Part shown: positions 27,666 to 36,345 of the stretch, one piece after another
Layout of the letters: each line of letters begins with the position of its first letter
How positions within the stretch are numbered: the first letter of the stretch is position 1
Assembly (NCBI GenBank): GCA_036675345.1
Contig: JAKFFE010000031.1
Location: 241,253 to 305,252 of the forward strand
Reading direction: 5' to 3'
From: JALYOC01 sp036675345
Lineage (GTDB): Bacteria; Myxococcota; Myxococcia; Myxococcales; Myxococcaceae
DNA length: 64,000 nt
Program-made: the position numbers and the translations under genes
Notes under the pieces: model-generated
Told to the model about the DNA's origin: nothing
The model's database searches: none
What the model saw: the letters and a program-made list of their open reading frames with translations, nothing else

Positions 27666-28493
27666 GTGGTCAAGAGCGCCTTTTTCCTGAGCTTGTTGGT
27701 CGCCTTCCCGGCGATGGCTCAGGACGAGGGCGGTGGATTGGGCCTGGACCTGTCTGGGGACCAGGAGAATCCGCCTGCGGAAGAACAACCGGCGGTACAA
27801 CCTGAGGAGACACCGCCACCGCCCCCGGTGGCAGCAGCCACGCCCGCCCCGGAGGCCGGGCAACCCCAGGCGATCGGGGAGCGGGACATCACCCAGGATG
27901 ACCGGGTGAAGAGCGTGCAGCGCAAGCTGTACCTGAAGAACAACCGCTTCGAGGTCACCCCGATGGTGACCGCCACCATCAACGACCCCTTCTATCTGAA
28001 GTGGGGCGGGGTGCTGCGGGTGGCCTACTACCTCAGTGACTCGCTGGCGCTGGTGGCCCGGGGGGCGCTGCTGCAGACCCTGCGCTCCAATGACGTGCCG
28101 ATCGCCAACCGCACCTTCTTCAGCCGGATCCGCAACTCCAACCCGCTCTGGTACGGGATGGGGGACGTGGAGTGGAGCCCGATCTACGGGAAGGTGGCGA
28201 TGATGAACTCCATCTTCCACTTCGACGCCTTCCTGGTGGGCGGTCTGGGCGTGGTGTACCCGGTGACCGCCGGCCTGCCGGAGCGCTCGCCCAGCCTGGG
28301 CGTGGACGTCGGCGGGGGGCTGCGGTTCGTGGCCAAGGACTGGCTGGCGATCACCGCCTCGGTGATCAACACCTCCTATGTGGACAGCGGTCCTGGACAG
28401 ACCACCAAGGGGTCGATGCAGAACATGCTGGCGGTCAATGCCGGGGTCTCGATCTTCTTCCCGTTCAGCTCCACGGGCCGGGAGGCCGAGTGA
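27666..28493 (+). CDS. Outer-membrane beta-barrel, GltA/GltB gliding-motility type
   Basis: 275 aa from the GTG at 27666 (GAGGGG upstream), giving a signal peptide MVKSAFFLSLLVAFPAMAQ. A Pro/Glu-rich stretch follows, then the conserved block KNRFEVTPMVTATINDPFYL and a barrel (WGGVLRVAYYLSDSLALVAR, EWSPIYGKVAMMNSIFHFDA). This fits the myxobacterial outer-membrane beta-barrel domain family to which the gliding barrels GltA and GltB belong. A second barrel and a TPR protein follow directly, the order known from the M. xanthus gliding cluster. (Not the glutamate synthase gene of the same name at 50 kb.). Confidence 0.75.
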   Translation: MVKSAFFLSLLVAFPAMAQDEGGGLGLDLSGDQENPPAEEQPAVQPEETPPPPPVAAATPAPEAGQPQAIGERDITQDDRVKSVQRKLYLKNNRFEVTPMVTATINDPFYLKWGGVLRVAYYLSDSLALVARGALLQTLRSNDVPIANRTFFSRIRNSNPLWYGMGDVEWSPIYGKVAMMNSIFHFDAFLVGGLGVVYPVTAGLPERSPSLGVDVGGGLRFVAKDWLAITASVINTSYVDSGPGQTTKGSMQNMLAVNAGVSIFFPFSSTGREAE

Positions 28494-29245
28494 TGAACCG
28501 CATCCCGCTGCTGCTGGCGCTGGGAGTGCTGGCCGCCTTCCCCGCCTTCGCCCAGTCGGAGGAGGCCGAGGCCGGTGACACCACCGAGGTGGCCACCGAC
28601 CAGGGCGAGCCCTTGCGCGACCGGATCCCCCCGGTCTCCGGGCACGCCTTCCTCAAGAAGGGCCGCTTCGAGTTCTCACCCTCGGCGGTGATCTCGGTGA
28701 AGGACCCGTTCTTCAGCAAGTACATCTTCGGCGGCACCCTGAACTTCCACCTGATGGAGGAGCTGTCGGTGGGGCTGCGCGCCGGCTACTCGCTGAACAC
28801 GGTCGCCGGCTCGGCGCAGATCTGCCCCACCGACGGGACCGCCTGCCGGTCTCCCACCCTCCAGGAGCTGGACGGACGGGCCCCGGGACAGATCGGGTTG
28901 ATCACCGGTCTGGATATCCAGTGGGCGCCGCTCTACGGGAAGATCGCGGTGATGGCCGAGCAGTTCCTGCACTTCGATCTGTACGCCGTGGCCGGGCCCA
29001 GCGCGCTGCAGTACCTGGGCCCGGACGCCTCCGGAATCGGCAGCACCCCGCTGTGGGCGGTGGGGGGCAGCATCGGTGGAGGCGGGCGGGTGTTCATCAA
29101 CCGGTGGTTCACCATCCGGGCCGAGGTCCGGGATCTGATCTACCTGGAGCAGCTCTATCCGCGGCCCGCCACCGACTTGCGACACCAGATCATGGTCGAG
29201 CTGGGCGTCTCGCTGTTCTTCCCGCTCGACTTCAAGGAGGGCTAA
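28493..29245 (+). CDS. Outer-membrane beta-barrel, GltA/GltB gliding-motility type (second copy)
   Basis: 250 aa. The ATG overlaps the stop of the first barrel (TGATG) and has GGGAGG seven bases upstream. The signal peptide is MNRIPLLLALGVLAAFPAFA. The conserved block RFEFSPSAVISVKDPFFSKY parallels that of the previous gene, so the two are paralogues. Barrel strands and a terminal FF follow. It has two Cys in one loop (ICPTDGTACRS). In M. xanthus the GltA-GltB pair forms the outer-membrane part of the gliding focal-adhesion machinery; I infer the same role here from family and order. Confidence 0.75.
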   Translation: MNRIPLLLALGVLAAFPAFAQSEEAEAGDTTEVATDQGEPLRDRIPPVSGHAFLKKGRFEFSPSAVISVKDPFFSKYIFGGTLNFHLMEELSVGLRAGYSLNTVAGSAQICPTDGTACRSPTLQELDGRAPGQIGLITGLDIQWAPLYGKIAVMAEQFLHFDLYAVAGPSALQYLGPDASGIGSTPLWAVGGSIGGGGRVFINRWFTIRAEVRDLIYLEQLYPRPATDLRHQIMVELGVSLFFPLDFKEG

Positions 29246-31168
29246 GTGACCATCCACCGTCTGCTCCGCCCGTTCGCGGTCCTGGTGGCCCTGCTGCTGG
29301 CCGCCCCCGCCTTTCCCCAGAGCTTCGAGGGGCTGGATCTCTCCGAGCCGAAGAAGAAGAAGCGCCCCCGCCGCAAGCCGGCCCCCAAGAAGCCGGACGC
29401 GCAGACCGCGGACAAGCCGGTGGAAGAGACCGAGACCGAGACCGAGGCCGAGACCGGGGCCGCGCCCGAGAGCGGCAGCGCCGCCCCCGCCGCCAAGCCG
29501 GAGGAGGGCGGGCTGGGGCTGGATCTGACCGCCCCCACCGCCCCGCCCAAGCCGGAGAAGACCGCCCCTACCATGTCCTTCGACGCGGTGGACGTGTCCG
29601 GCAAGTCGGCGGACCGCCAGCGGCTGGAGATCGCGATCGGCCAGTTCAAGAACAAGCAGTACGAGCTGGCCGCGCTCAGTTCATTTGAACTGCTGCAGGA
29701 CAAGAAGATGGCGGAGCTGGCCGCCGAGTCCCAGTACGTGCTGGCCAAGTCCCTGTACCGGATGGGGCTGTACCACTCGTCGCTGGATCAGTTCTCCAAG
29801 ATCCTGGCGCGGGGTCCCAACACCAAGTTCTTCAAGAACAGCCTGGAGTGGCTGTTCTTCATCAGCCACAAGACTGTCAACGAGACGGTGATCCTGGACG
29901 AGATCGCCAAGTACGCGAACTTCGAGTTCCCGGACAAGTTCCGCAACGAGTTCCGCTACCTGCTGGCCCGCTACCACTTCGTGCGAGGCCGGGCGCTGGA
30001 CATCGCCGAACAGAAGGGCGAGGCCAACGAGAGCTTCGATCAGGTCCGGCGGATCACGATGCTGATCCCCCGCGGCGACGCGTTCTACCCCCGGGCCAAG
30101 TATCTGGAGGCGCTGGCCTTCTTCCGGGACAACAAGTTCCAGCAGTCGGTGGAGTCGCTCAAGGAAGTGGTGCGGCTGACCCGCCCCGGCGGCGAGAAGA
30201 CCAACGAGATCGCCAAGATGAACAAGCAGCTGCGGGAGATGGCCTTCATGCAGCTGGCCCGCACCCACTACGGCCACCGCCAGAACCGCTACGCCATCCA
30301 GTACTACGGCAAGGTGGAGCGCGGGTCTCCGCAGTGGCTGCAGGCCCTGTTCGAGGCCTCCTGGGGTCACTACCGGATCGGCCAGTACGAGCAGGCGCTG
30401 GGGAACCTGATCACCCTCTCCTCGCCCTTCTTCCAGGACGAGTACTTCCCGGAGGCGCTGATCCTCAAGGCGGTGATCTATTACGAGAACTGCCGCTACC
30501 GGGAGTCCACGATGATCATCGAGGACTTCGAGCGTCTGTATCAGCCGGTGATCACCGAGCTGGAGCGGGTGACCTCCAAGGATCAGGACCCGGCCGAGTA
30601 CTACAACGTGCTGGCCGAGGTGCAGAAGAAGACCAAGACCGGCGGGAACCGCAGCACCACCGACCGGATCCTGGAGCGGGTGCTGAAGCTGGCCCTGACC
30701 GACCAGGACTTCAAGAAGGTCAACGAGTCGATCCTGGAGCTGGAGAGCGAGCTGGACACCTACGGAAACAAGGGTGACACCTTCAAGTACTCCGAGCTCT
30801 CCAAGGCGTTGATGGAGAACCTCAAGGTCCAGCGCACCGAGCTGATCAGCAAGGCGGGGCGGATGGCCAAGAGCAAGCTGGAGGTGGAGCTGGACGCGCT
30901 GCGCGAGCTTTTGGGCAACGCGCTGCGGATCCGGTTCGAGACCATCAACAAGGAGAAGCAGTTCCTGGAGGAGATGCTGGCCAAGGGCGGCGAGGTGAGC
31001 ATCGTCAAGTCCTACCGGTACTCGGTGGCGGTGGCGGACGACGAGCTGTACTGGCCCTACGAGGGCGAGTACTGGCGCGACGAGCTGGGCACCTACCAGT
31101 ACACGCTGACCAAGGGCTGTGTGGAGCGGGACACCGCCAACGTCTCCGCTCCCCAGAGCTCGCTCTAG
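29246..31168 (+). CDS. Periplasmic TPR protein, GltC-like gliding motility component
   Basis: 640 aa. The start is GTG, directly after the barrel stop, with GGAGGG upstream. The signal peptide ends near AAPAFP. A basic patch (KKKKRPRRKPAPKK) and a Glu/Thr-rich low-complexity linker (about 55-110) precede about 530 residues of TPR-like helices (IAIGQFKNKQYELAALSSFE, KSLYRMGLYHSSLDQFSKIL, MQLARTHYGHRQNRYAIQYY). Length and position match GltC, a periplasmic TPR protein linking inner and outer parts of the gliding complex. It shares the short motif GLGLDL with the first barrel. Confidence 0.75.
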   Translation: MTIHRLLRPFAVLVALLLAAPAFPQSFEGLDLSEPKKKKRPRRKPAPKKPDAQTADKPVEETETETEAETGAAPESGSAAPAAKPEEGGLGLDLTAPTAPPKPEKTAPTMSFDAVDVSGKSADRQRLEIAIGQFKNKQYELAALSSFELLQDKKMAELAAESQYVLAKSLYRMGLYHSSLDQFSKILARGPNTKFFKNSLEWLFFISHKTVNETVILDEIAKYANFEFPDKFRNEFRYLLARYHFVRGRALDIAEQKGEANESFDQVRRITMLIPRGDAFYPRAKYLEALAFFRDNKFQQSVESLKEVVRLTRPGGEKTNEIAKMNKQLREMAFMQLARTHYGHRQNRYAIQYYGKVERGSPQWLQALFEASWGHYRIGQYEQALGNLITLSSPFFQDEYFPEALILKAVIYYENCRYRESTMIIEDFERLYQPVITELERVTSKDQDPAEYYNVLAEVQKKTKTGGNRSTTDRILERVLKLALTDQDFKKVNESILELESELDTYGNKGDTFKYSELSKALMENLKVQRTELISKAGRMAKSKLEVELDALRELLGNALRIRFETINKEKQFLEEMLAKGGEVSIVKSYRYSVAVADDELYWPYEGEYWRDELGTYQYTLTKGCVERDTANVSAPQSSL

Positions 31169-31189
31169 AGAGGCCTTCGGCTTTCGACG

Positions 31190-32215
31190 ATGCAGCGACC
31201 GATCGCCATCGCATTTGACGTGATGGGCAGCGATCACGGGCCCGCGGAGGTGATCCGCGGGGCCGCGCAGCTGTCACTGGACGCGCCCCACATCCACGTG
31301 GTGCTGGTCGGAGACCGCGCGGAGATCGACCGGGTGCTGGCCCAGACCCGCCACCACGGGGAGCGGATCTCCGTCCACCACGCCTCGCAGTTCGTGGGGA
31401 TGAACGAGAAGCCGGCCGAGGCCCTGGCCCACAAGCCGGACGCCTCGATCCTCTCCGCCTGCAAGCTGGTGGCGGACGGGGACGCGGACGCCCTGGTCTC
31501 CGCCGGCAACACCGGGGCCTGCGTGCTGGCCTGCGCCAAGACCTTCAAGCTGATCCCGGGGGTGCGCCGGGCGGCCCTGGCGGCGGTCTATCCCACCCGG
31601 CTGCGCCACGGAGAGAAGCAGGACCCGTTCTCGCTGATCCTGGACGTGGGCTGCACGGTGGAGGCCAGCGCCGAGGACCTGGTGGCGTTCGCGGTGATGG
31701 GCGCCTCCTACGCCAAGGTGATCTCCAAGAACCTCCACCCCACGGTGGCGCTGCTCTCCAACGGCACCGAGCCGGGCAAGGGCCCTCCGCGGGTGGTGGA
31801 GGCCCACCAGCGGCTGCAGGGGATGAGCGGGCTGCGCTTCGTGGGGAACGTGGAGGGGGTGGACATCCCCAAGGGCACCGCGGACGTGATCGTCACCGAC
31901 GGCTTCGTGGGCAACGTGTGCCTGAAGATGCTGGAGGGGGTGGCGGAGACGGTGCTGGACCTGGCCCGCTACGCCTACAAGGAGAAGCTGCGCTGGCGGC
32001 TGGGGATCGGGATGCTGTCCACCGGGATCAAGAAGATCAAGGACGTCACCGACTGGCAGCAGTACGGCGGGGCGCCGATCCTGGGCTTTGACCGGATCTT
32101 CATCAAGGCCCACGGCCGCAGCAAGGCCCAGGCGGTAACCAACGCCGGCAAGGTGGCCGCCAAGGCGGTCTCCGCCAAGCTGGCCGAGACCATTGCCCAG
32201 GGACTCTCCGGGTGA
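31190..32215 (+). CDS. plsX: Phosphate acyltransferase PlsX
   Basis: 341 aa. It converts acyl-ACP to acyl-phosphate for phospholipid synthesis. The family signature is clear: IAFDVMGSDHGPAEVIRGA at the start, SAGNTGACVLACAKTFKLIP, PTVALLSNGTEPGKGP and GNVEGVDIPKGTADVIVTDG. The usual rpmF and fabH neighbours are absent. It lies 21 bp after the gliding-like TPR gene, so it may be read through from that operon. Its stop overlaps the next start (GTGA). Confidence 0.95.
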   Translation: MQRPIAIAFDVMGSDHGPAEVIRGAAQLSLDAPHIHVVLVGDRAEIDRVLAQTRHHGERISVHHASQFVGMNEKPAEALAHKPDASILSACKLVADGDADALVSAGNTGACVLACAKTFKLIPGVRRAALAAVYPTRLRHGEKQDPFSLILDVGCTVEASAEDLVAFAVMGASYAKVISKNLHPTVALLSNGTEPGKGPPRVVEAHQRLQGMSGLRFVGNVEGVDIPKGTADVIVTDGFVGNVCLKMLEGVAETVLDLARYAYKEKLRWRLGIGMLSTGIKKIKDVTDWQQYGGAPILGFDRIFIKAHGRSKAQAVTNAGKVAAKAVSAKLAETIAQGLSG

Positions 32216-33300
32216 GCCTGCCGGACCGCATCGATCCCCCTCCGCCGAAGCGGATCATCCGCTGGGATCTGGACAAGACCTACCTGAAGACGGAGTTCGA
32301 CACCCTCCGTCAGATGGTGCGGACCTTCACCCAGAAGGCCCGGCAGAAGGTCGCCGTCCCCGGGGCCACCGCGCTGATCCGCGAGCTGCGCGCCAAGGGA
32401 GACACCCGGGTGTGCATCATCAGCGGCAGCCCCCGGCAGATGCGGTCGGTGCTGGAGGAGAAGCTGCGTCTGGACGGGGTGGTGTTCGACGAGTTCATCC
32501 TCAAGGACAACGTGAAGAACGTCCTCCGGGGTCGGTTCCGGGCCCTCAAGGGGCAGGTGGGCTACAAGCTGCCCGCGCTGCTGGAGAGCCGGATCCACGC
32601 CCCCCTGGAGGCGGAGGAGATCCTGTTCGGGGACGACGCCGAGGCGGACGCCTTCATCTACTCGCTGTACGCGGACCTGATCGCCGGCCGGGTGGATGAG
32701 CGGACCCTGGTGGAGATCCTGGATCACGCCCGGGTGTATCCGGACGAGAAGGACCGGATCCTCACCGCCTGGAAGAAGGTCACCCCGGCCGATCCGGTGC
32801 GGCGGATCTTCATCAACCTGGACCGGCTGACCCCGCCGGCGCGCTTCTCCCACTACGGGCCTCGGCTGGTGCCGGTGTTCAACTACTTCCAGGCCGCGCT
32901 GGTGCTGGCGGCGGACGGCATCTTCACCGCCCCCCAGGTGGTGAAGATCGGCTTCGAGATGGCCCAGCACGCCGGCTACAGCCTGCTCACCCTGGCCAAC
33001 TCCTTCCAGGACCTGCTCCGCCGGGGGCACCCGCTGCAGGACCTGGCCAAGCCGCTGGTGGAGGCGCTGCAGACCCCCAACCCGCTGTTCAGCTTCACCC
33101 GGCCGGTCCCGGACATCGTGGCGGCCTTCTCCCGACGGCTGGCGGTGCTGGGGACCAGCTCCCCCCCGCCGCCCCTGGTGAAGGTGGACTACCTGAAGCT
33201 GATTGACGATGCCCGGCCGCGGGGGAAGAAGGACGGGAAGGAAGACTCCGAGGACGCCCTGTTCCTGGGGGACCAGCCGGAGCCGGAGCCGGAAGGTTAG
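32212..33300 (+). CDS. HAD-like phosphatase domain protein (DUF2183/App1-like)
   Basis: 362 aa. A Mg-dependent phosphatase motif DLDKTYLKT (DxDKT) at about 20-28, a second motif IISGSPRQM and an acidic FGDDAEADAFIY fit the HAD-like domain of App1/DUF2183 proteins, which act on phosphatidate in fungi. Its GTG overlaps the plsX stop by four bases, so it is translationally coupled to a phospholipid gene. That makes a lipid-phosphate substrate plausible but untested. The C-terminus is charged and disordered. Confidence 0.65.
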   Translation: MSLPDRIDPPPPKRIIRWDLDKTYLKTEFDTLRQMVRTFTQKARQKVAVPGATALIRELRAKGDTRVCIISGSPRQMRSVLEEKLRLDGVVFDEFILKDNVKNVLRGRFRALKGQVGYKLPALLESRIHAPLEAEEILFGDDAEADAFIYSLYADLIAGRVDERTLVEILDHARVYPDEKDRILTAWKKVTPADPVRRIFINLDRLTPPARFSHYGPRLVPVFNYFQAALVLAADGIFTAPQVVKIGFEMAQHAGYSLLTLANSFQDLLRRGHPLQDLAKPLVEALQTPNPLFSFTRPVPDIVAAFSRRLAVLGTSSPPPPLVKVDYLKLIDDARPRGKKDGKEDSEDALFLGDQPEPEPEG

Positions 33301-33335
33301 GCCTCAAATTGGTTGGCGAGCGGCCAGGAAGGCGT

Positions 33336-33388
33336 TACCCCAGGGGTCCAAGGTAGGTGGTACGCGCCTTTGACCTCATCCTGGGGTA
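33336..33388. promoter_or_regulatory. Long hairpin in the poly(A) polymerase leader region
   Basis: TACCCCAGG (33336-33344) and CCTGGGGTA (33380-33388) are perfect inverted copies 35 nt apart. A second small hairpin, CGCTC/GAGCG at 33406-33419, hides the only GGAG before the ATG at 33430. It could affect translation of the downstream gene or end the upstream transcript. No T-run is present. Confidence 0.35.
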
Positions 33389-33429
33389 TGACGCTCCCGC
33401 TAGGCCGCTCCCCGGAGCGACAACACACG

Positions 33430-35253
33430 ATGACGACAGACTCGCTCGCGCAGCCCCAAGACGGCTCGCGCACAGACGAGCAGACAGATTCCGCATCAGG
33501 CGCCCCGCTCACTGAGGCCACCGCGTTTCCCGCGGCAGAGCCCCCGTCCGCGCCCACGCCCCACACGGTCTCTGCTGCACCCTCGCAGGACGAACTCCAC
33601 CCCCGCCCCCCTCGCAACGGGACACCCCACCGGGAGGACGCGGTCGCGTCCACCGAACGGGCGCCCTGGACCGGCGGGCCCGACCAGCCGGAGATCCCGC
33701 TGCACAAGCTGGATCCGGACGCCGCCAAGGTGATCACCCGGCTGGTCCAGCACGGGCACCAGGCCTACTTCGTGGGCGGCTGCGTGCGCGATCTCCTGGT
33801 AGGCAAGCGCCCCAAGGACTTCGACATCGCCACCTCCGCGCATCCCAACGATGTGCGGGACGTGTTCCGCAACTGCCGGCTGATCGGCCGTCGGTTCCGG
33901 CTGGCCCACGTGTACTTCAAGGGCGGGAAGATCGTGGAGGTGTCCACCTTCCGCGCCAACCCCACCGAGGTGGACGCGGCGCTGGAGCTGGCCGACGAGG
34001 TGGCGGAGGCCCACGAGATCGCCACCCACGGCGAGCTGGTGGAGAACCCGCCGCCGCCGATCGAGCCCAACGGGGAGGCGGACGAGCCGGAGGCCGCGGG
34101 GGATCTGCTGATCACCCACGACAACGTCTTTGGCACCGCCGAGCAGGACGCCCGCCGCCGGGACTTCACCGTCAACGGGCTGTTCTACGACCTCGCCTCC
34201 GGCAAGGTGATCGACTACGTGCGCGGGATGCGCGATCTGCGGATGCAGCGGATCCGCACCATCGGCGATCCGGAGATCCGGCTGCGCGAGGATCCGGTGC
34301 GGATCCTCCGGGCGGTCCGCTTCGCGTGCAAGCTGGGCTTCGACATCGAGTCCCGCACCTACGCGGCGATGGAGGGCGCGGTGGAGGACCTGCCGCGCTG
34401 CTCACCGCCCCGGCTGCTGGAGGAGACCTTCCGGCTGCTGCGCGGAGGGGTGGCCGCCCCCAGCCTCAAGCTGGTGGCCGCGCTGGACGCCTTGCGGATC
34501 CTGCTGCCCCCGGTGGCGCAGTTCCTCAAGGACAACGGCCCCGAGGCGGAGCAGTCCTTCTACGCCCACGCCGAGGCCCTGGACCGCAAGGTGGAGTCCA
34601 GCTCCCATCCGCTGGAGGACGCGATCCTGCTGGCGGCGCTGCTGCTGCCGATCTCCCGCACGGTGCCGGTCTCCGCCCAGCCGGACGAGGGCCCCCGGGC
34701 CTCGGTGGGGACGATCATCGAGGAGTTGCTGGCGGACCTGGTGCGCAACGCCCGGCTCCCGCGTCGGATCGCCGAGCGCTGCCGGATGATCCTGCTCAAC
34801 CAGCGGACCCTCTCCGGAGAGCGCCGCCGTCGCTCCGGGCTGGCGTCCTTCCGCCGGCACCCGCTCTTCAACGAGTCGCTCCTGGTGTTCGAGATCGGCG
34901 TGGAGGCCACCGGCCAGTTCAAGGAGCAGCTGGAGACCTGGAAGGCCGGCGGGGTTCCTACCCCCCAGCCGCAGTCGCAGCAGCCAGGTCAGGCCGCCGC
35001 CGCTCCCGGCGCCCCGGCAGGGGAGGGCACCGGCAAGCGTCGCCGTCGCCGTCGTCGCCGTGGCCCCCGCAAGGAGGGCGAGGCCCAGGCGGGCTCCGGC
35101 GCTCCGGGCTCTGACTCCGAGGCGGAGTCGGACTCGGATTCCGGGTCGGACTCGGACAACGGATCGGACTCCGGTTCGGATTCCGGTTCGGATTCGGACT
35201 CCGGTTCGGAGTCGGACTCCGGCGGCTCGTCGGACGAAGGCTCCGAGGCGTAA
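33430..35253 (+). CDS. pcnB: Poly(A) polymerase / CCA-adding-type nucleotidyltransferase PcnB
   Basis: 607 aa from the ATG at 33430; earlier in-frame ATGs (33313, 33388) would add a leader with no conservation. A disordered N-terminus (about 80 aa) precedes the nucleotidyltransferase head: FVGGCVRDLLVGKRPKDFDI with catalytic DxD, then the RRDFTVNGLFYDLASGKVID helix and the RNA-binding EDPVRILRAVRFACKLGFDI segment. This is the PcnB type, longer than most. The tail is unusual: GKRRRRRRRRGPRKEG (poly-Arg), then a Ser/Asp repeat of about 45 residues. It adds poly(A) to RNA for decay. Confidence 0.85.
   Translation: MTTDSLAQPQDGSRTDEQTDSASGAPLTEATAFPAAEPPSAPTPHTVSAAPSQDELHPRPPRNGTPHREDAVASTERAPWTGGPDQPEIPLHKLDPDAAKVITRLVQHGHQAYFVGGCVRDLLVGKRPKDFDIATSAHPNDVRDVFRNCRLIGRRFRLAHVYFKGGKIVEVSTFRANPTEVDAALELADEVAEAHEIATHGELVENPPPPIEPNGEADEPEAAGDLLITHDNVFGTAEQDARRRDFTVNGLFYDLASGKVIDYVRGMRDLRMQRIRTIGDPEIRLREDPVRILRAVRFACKLGFDIESRTYAAMEGAVEDLPRCSPPRLLEETFRLLRGGVAAPSLKLVAALDALRILLPPVAQFLKDNGPEAEQSFYAHAEALDRKVESSSHPLEDAILLAALLLPISRTVPVSAQPDEGPRASVGTIIEELLADLVRNARLPRRIAERCRMILLNQRTLSGERRRRSGLASFRRHPLFNESLLVFEIGVEATGQFKEQLETWKAGGVPTPQPQSQQPGQAAAAPGAPAGEGTGKRRRRRRRRGPRKEGEAQAGSGAPGSDSEAESDSDSGSDSDNGSDSGSDSGSDSDSGSESDSGGSSDEGSEA
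35105..35250 (+). repeat. Ser/Asp/Gly low-complexity repeat in pcnB
   Basis: Imperfect 6-12 bp repeats of the type TCGGA(C/T)TC(C/G) encode the tail SDSDSGSDSDNGSDSGSDSG and similar. The reading frame is kept throughout. Such tracts are prone to length variation. Confidence 0.8.
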
Positions 35254-35399
35254 CCCAGGTTTCCCGCCCGCCGGCTTTGTCCGCCGCGGGCGAGCCTCCT
35301 CCCACGTCCTCGGGTGCAGGCCTGCTCCCACTCCCCCGGGTGCAGGCCGGATCCTATGGTCCGTCTCCCACTCCGCCGCGGCGTGAACCCGGGCGCCGG
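35254..35399. other. Intergenic region between convergent genes
   Basis: 146 bp. It holds a GC-rich hairpin (CGCCCGC 35265-35271 with GCGGGCG 35286-35292) just after the pcnB stop, a possible terminator without a T-run, and a 12-bp direct repeat CGGGTGCAGGCC at 35311 and 35337. No gene is seen. Confidence 0.4.
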
Positions 35400-36326
35400 T
35401 CAGGAGATCGCGGCGTGGGGCACGGTCTGCTGGGCCAGTGCCGCCCCCTGAAGGAAGGCCACCGCCTGGGCGGCCAGCTCGGGGGCCTTGAGGATCTTCA
35501 GGTGCCCCAGCCCGCGGGTCCGGACCAGGGTTGCCCCGGGCCAGGCGGCGACCAGCTCCTCGCCGGCGCTCAGCGGGATCTCCCGGTCCTGCTCGTCGTG
35601 GAACACCCGCAGCCGGGTGGTCAGATGCGGGGCGTGGCGCAGAGGGACGATCTCCTCGAAGCGCACCCCCAGCCGGGTCTCGGCGCGCTGCTGCATCCGG
35701 CTCCAGATCGGCGGGGAGATCCCCAGGCCGGCGCGGAAGCGGGACCAGAACAGCTCCAGGTCCCCCGGGGGGGCGAAGAACACCGCCTGATCCAGCGGCA
35801 GGCCGCGGCCCAAGGCGTAGGTCAGCGCGCCCGCGCCCAGGCTGTGGGCGATCACCCCGTGAAAGGGCCCGAAGGTGTCGTGGGCGGCGCAGATCGCGTC
35901 GGCGAAGTGGACGATCGAAGAGCTGCTTCCCTCGGAGCGGCCATGCCCGGGCATGTCCAGCGCCACCGCCCGGAACCCACCCGCCAGCAACGCCGGCACC
36001 TGTCCGGTCATCTGACCGGCGTGACCGGCCCAGCCGTGCGCCAGCAAGACCGGCGGCCCGCTGCCCCAGCTCCAGCCCACCACCTGGGTGCGCCCCACCG
36101 GGAAGCGGAACTCCCGCCCCTCCTCCAGCACCTTGCGCTCGTCGTCGCGCACGCGCGTGCCTACCGGGCGGAAGAAGAGGGTGTCCGCCAGCGCGGCCGC
36201 CGCGGAGGGCGCCACCCAGCTGGTGACCTGCATCCCCCGCCGCAGCCAGGCGAGGGTGGGGTTGGCAGAAGTACGACCGTTCGGTCGTTTTGAAGTCGAA
36301 GACGGGGCAGCGGACTCGGTGGACAT
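35400..36326 (-). CDS. Alpha/beta hydrolase
   Basis: 308 aa from the ATG at 36326, which has a perfect AGGAGG seven bases upstream. The hydrolase fold shows the oxyanion segment LLAHGWAGHAGQM, the nucleophile elbow AHSLGAG, the acid in FHDEQDREIPL and the terminal His in GLGHLKIL. The first 30 residues are low complexity. It lies 19 bp behind the TetR gene, so the two form one unit and the repressor probably controls it. A TetR-type palindrome lies inside its own 5' coding region (36273-36288). The substrate is unknown. Confidence 0.85.
   Translation of the reverse strand: MSTESAAPSSTSKRPNGRTSANPTLAWLRRGMQVTSWVAPSAAAALADTLFFRPVGTRVRDDERKVLEEGREFRFPVGRTQVVGWSWGSGPPVLLAHGWAGHAGQMTGQVPALLAGGFRAVALDMPGHGRSEGSSSSIVHFADAICAAHDTFGPFHGVIAHSLGAGALTYALGRGLPLDQAVFFAPPGDLELFWSRFRAGLGISPPIWSRMQQRAETRLGVRFEEIVPLRHAPHLTTRLRVFHDEQDREIPLSAGEELVAAWPGATLVRTRGLGHLKILKAPELAAQAVAFLQGAALAQQTVPHAAIS
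36273..36288. promoter_or_regulatory. TetR-type operator-like palindrome inside the hydrolase gene
   Basis: ACGACCGTTCGGTCGT: two perfect 7-bp arms around TT. It encodes residues in SKRPNGRT near the N-terminus. It matches the core CGACCGWTCGGTCG of the site upstream of the TetR gene. Confidence 0.6.
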
Positions 36327-36345
36327 GGTCAAACCTCCTAGGGGG

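Noticed and set aside
35311..35348. CGGGTGCAGGCC direct repeat as an attachment site
   Set aside because: Only 12 bp and 26 bp apart, with no integrase or tRNA nearby.
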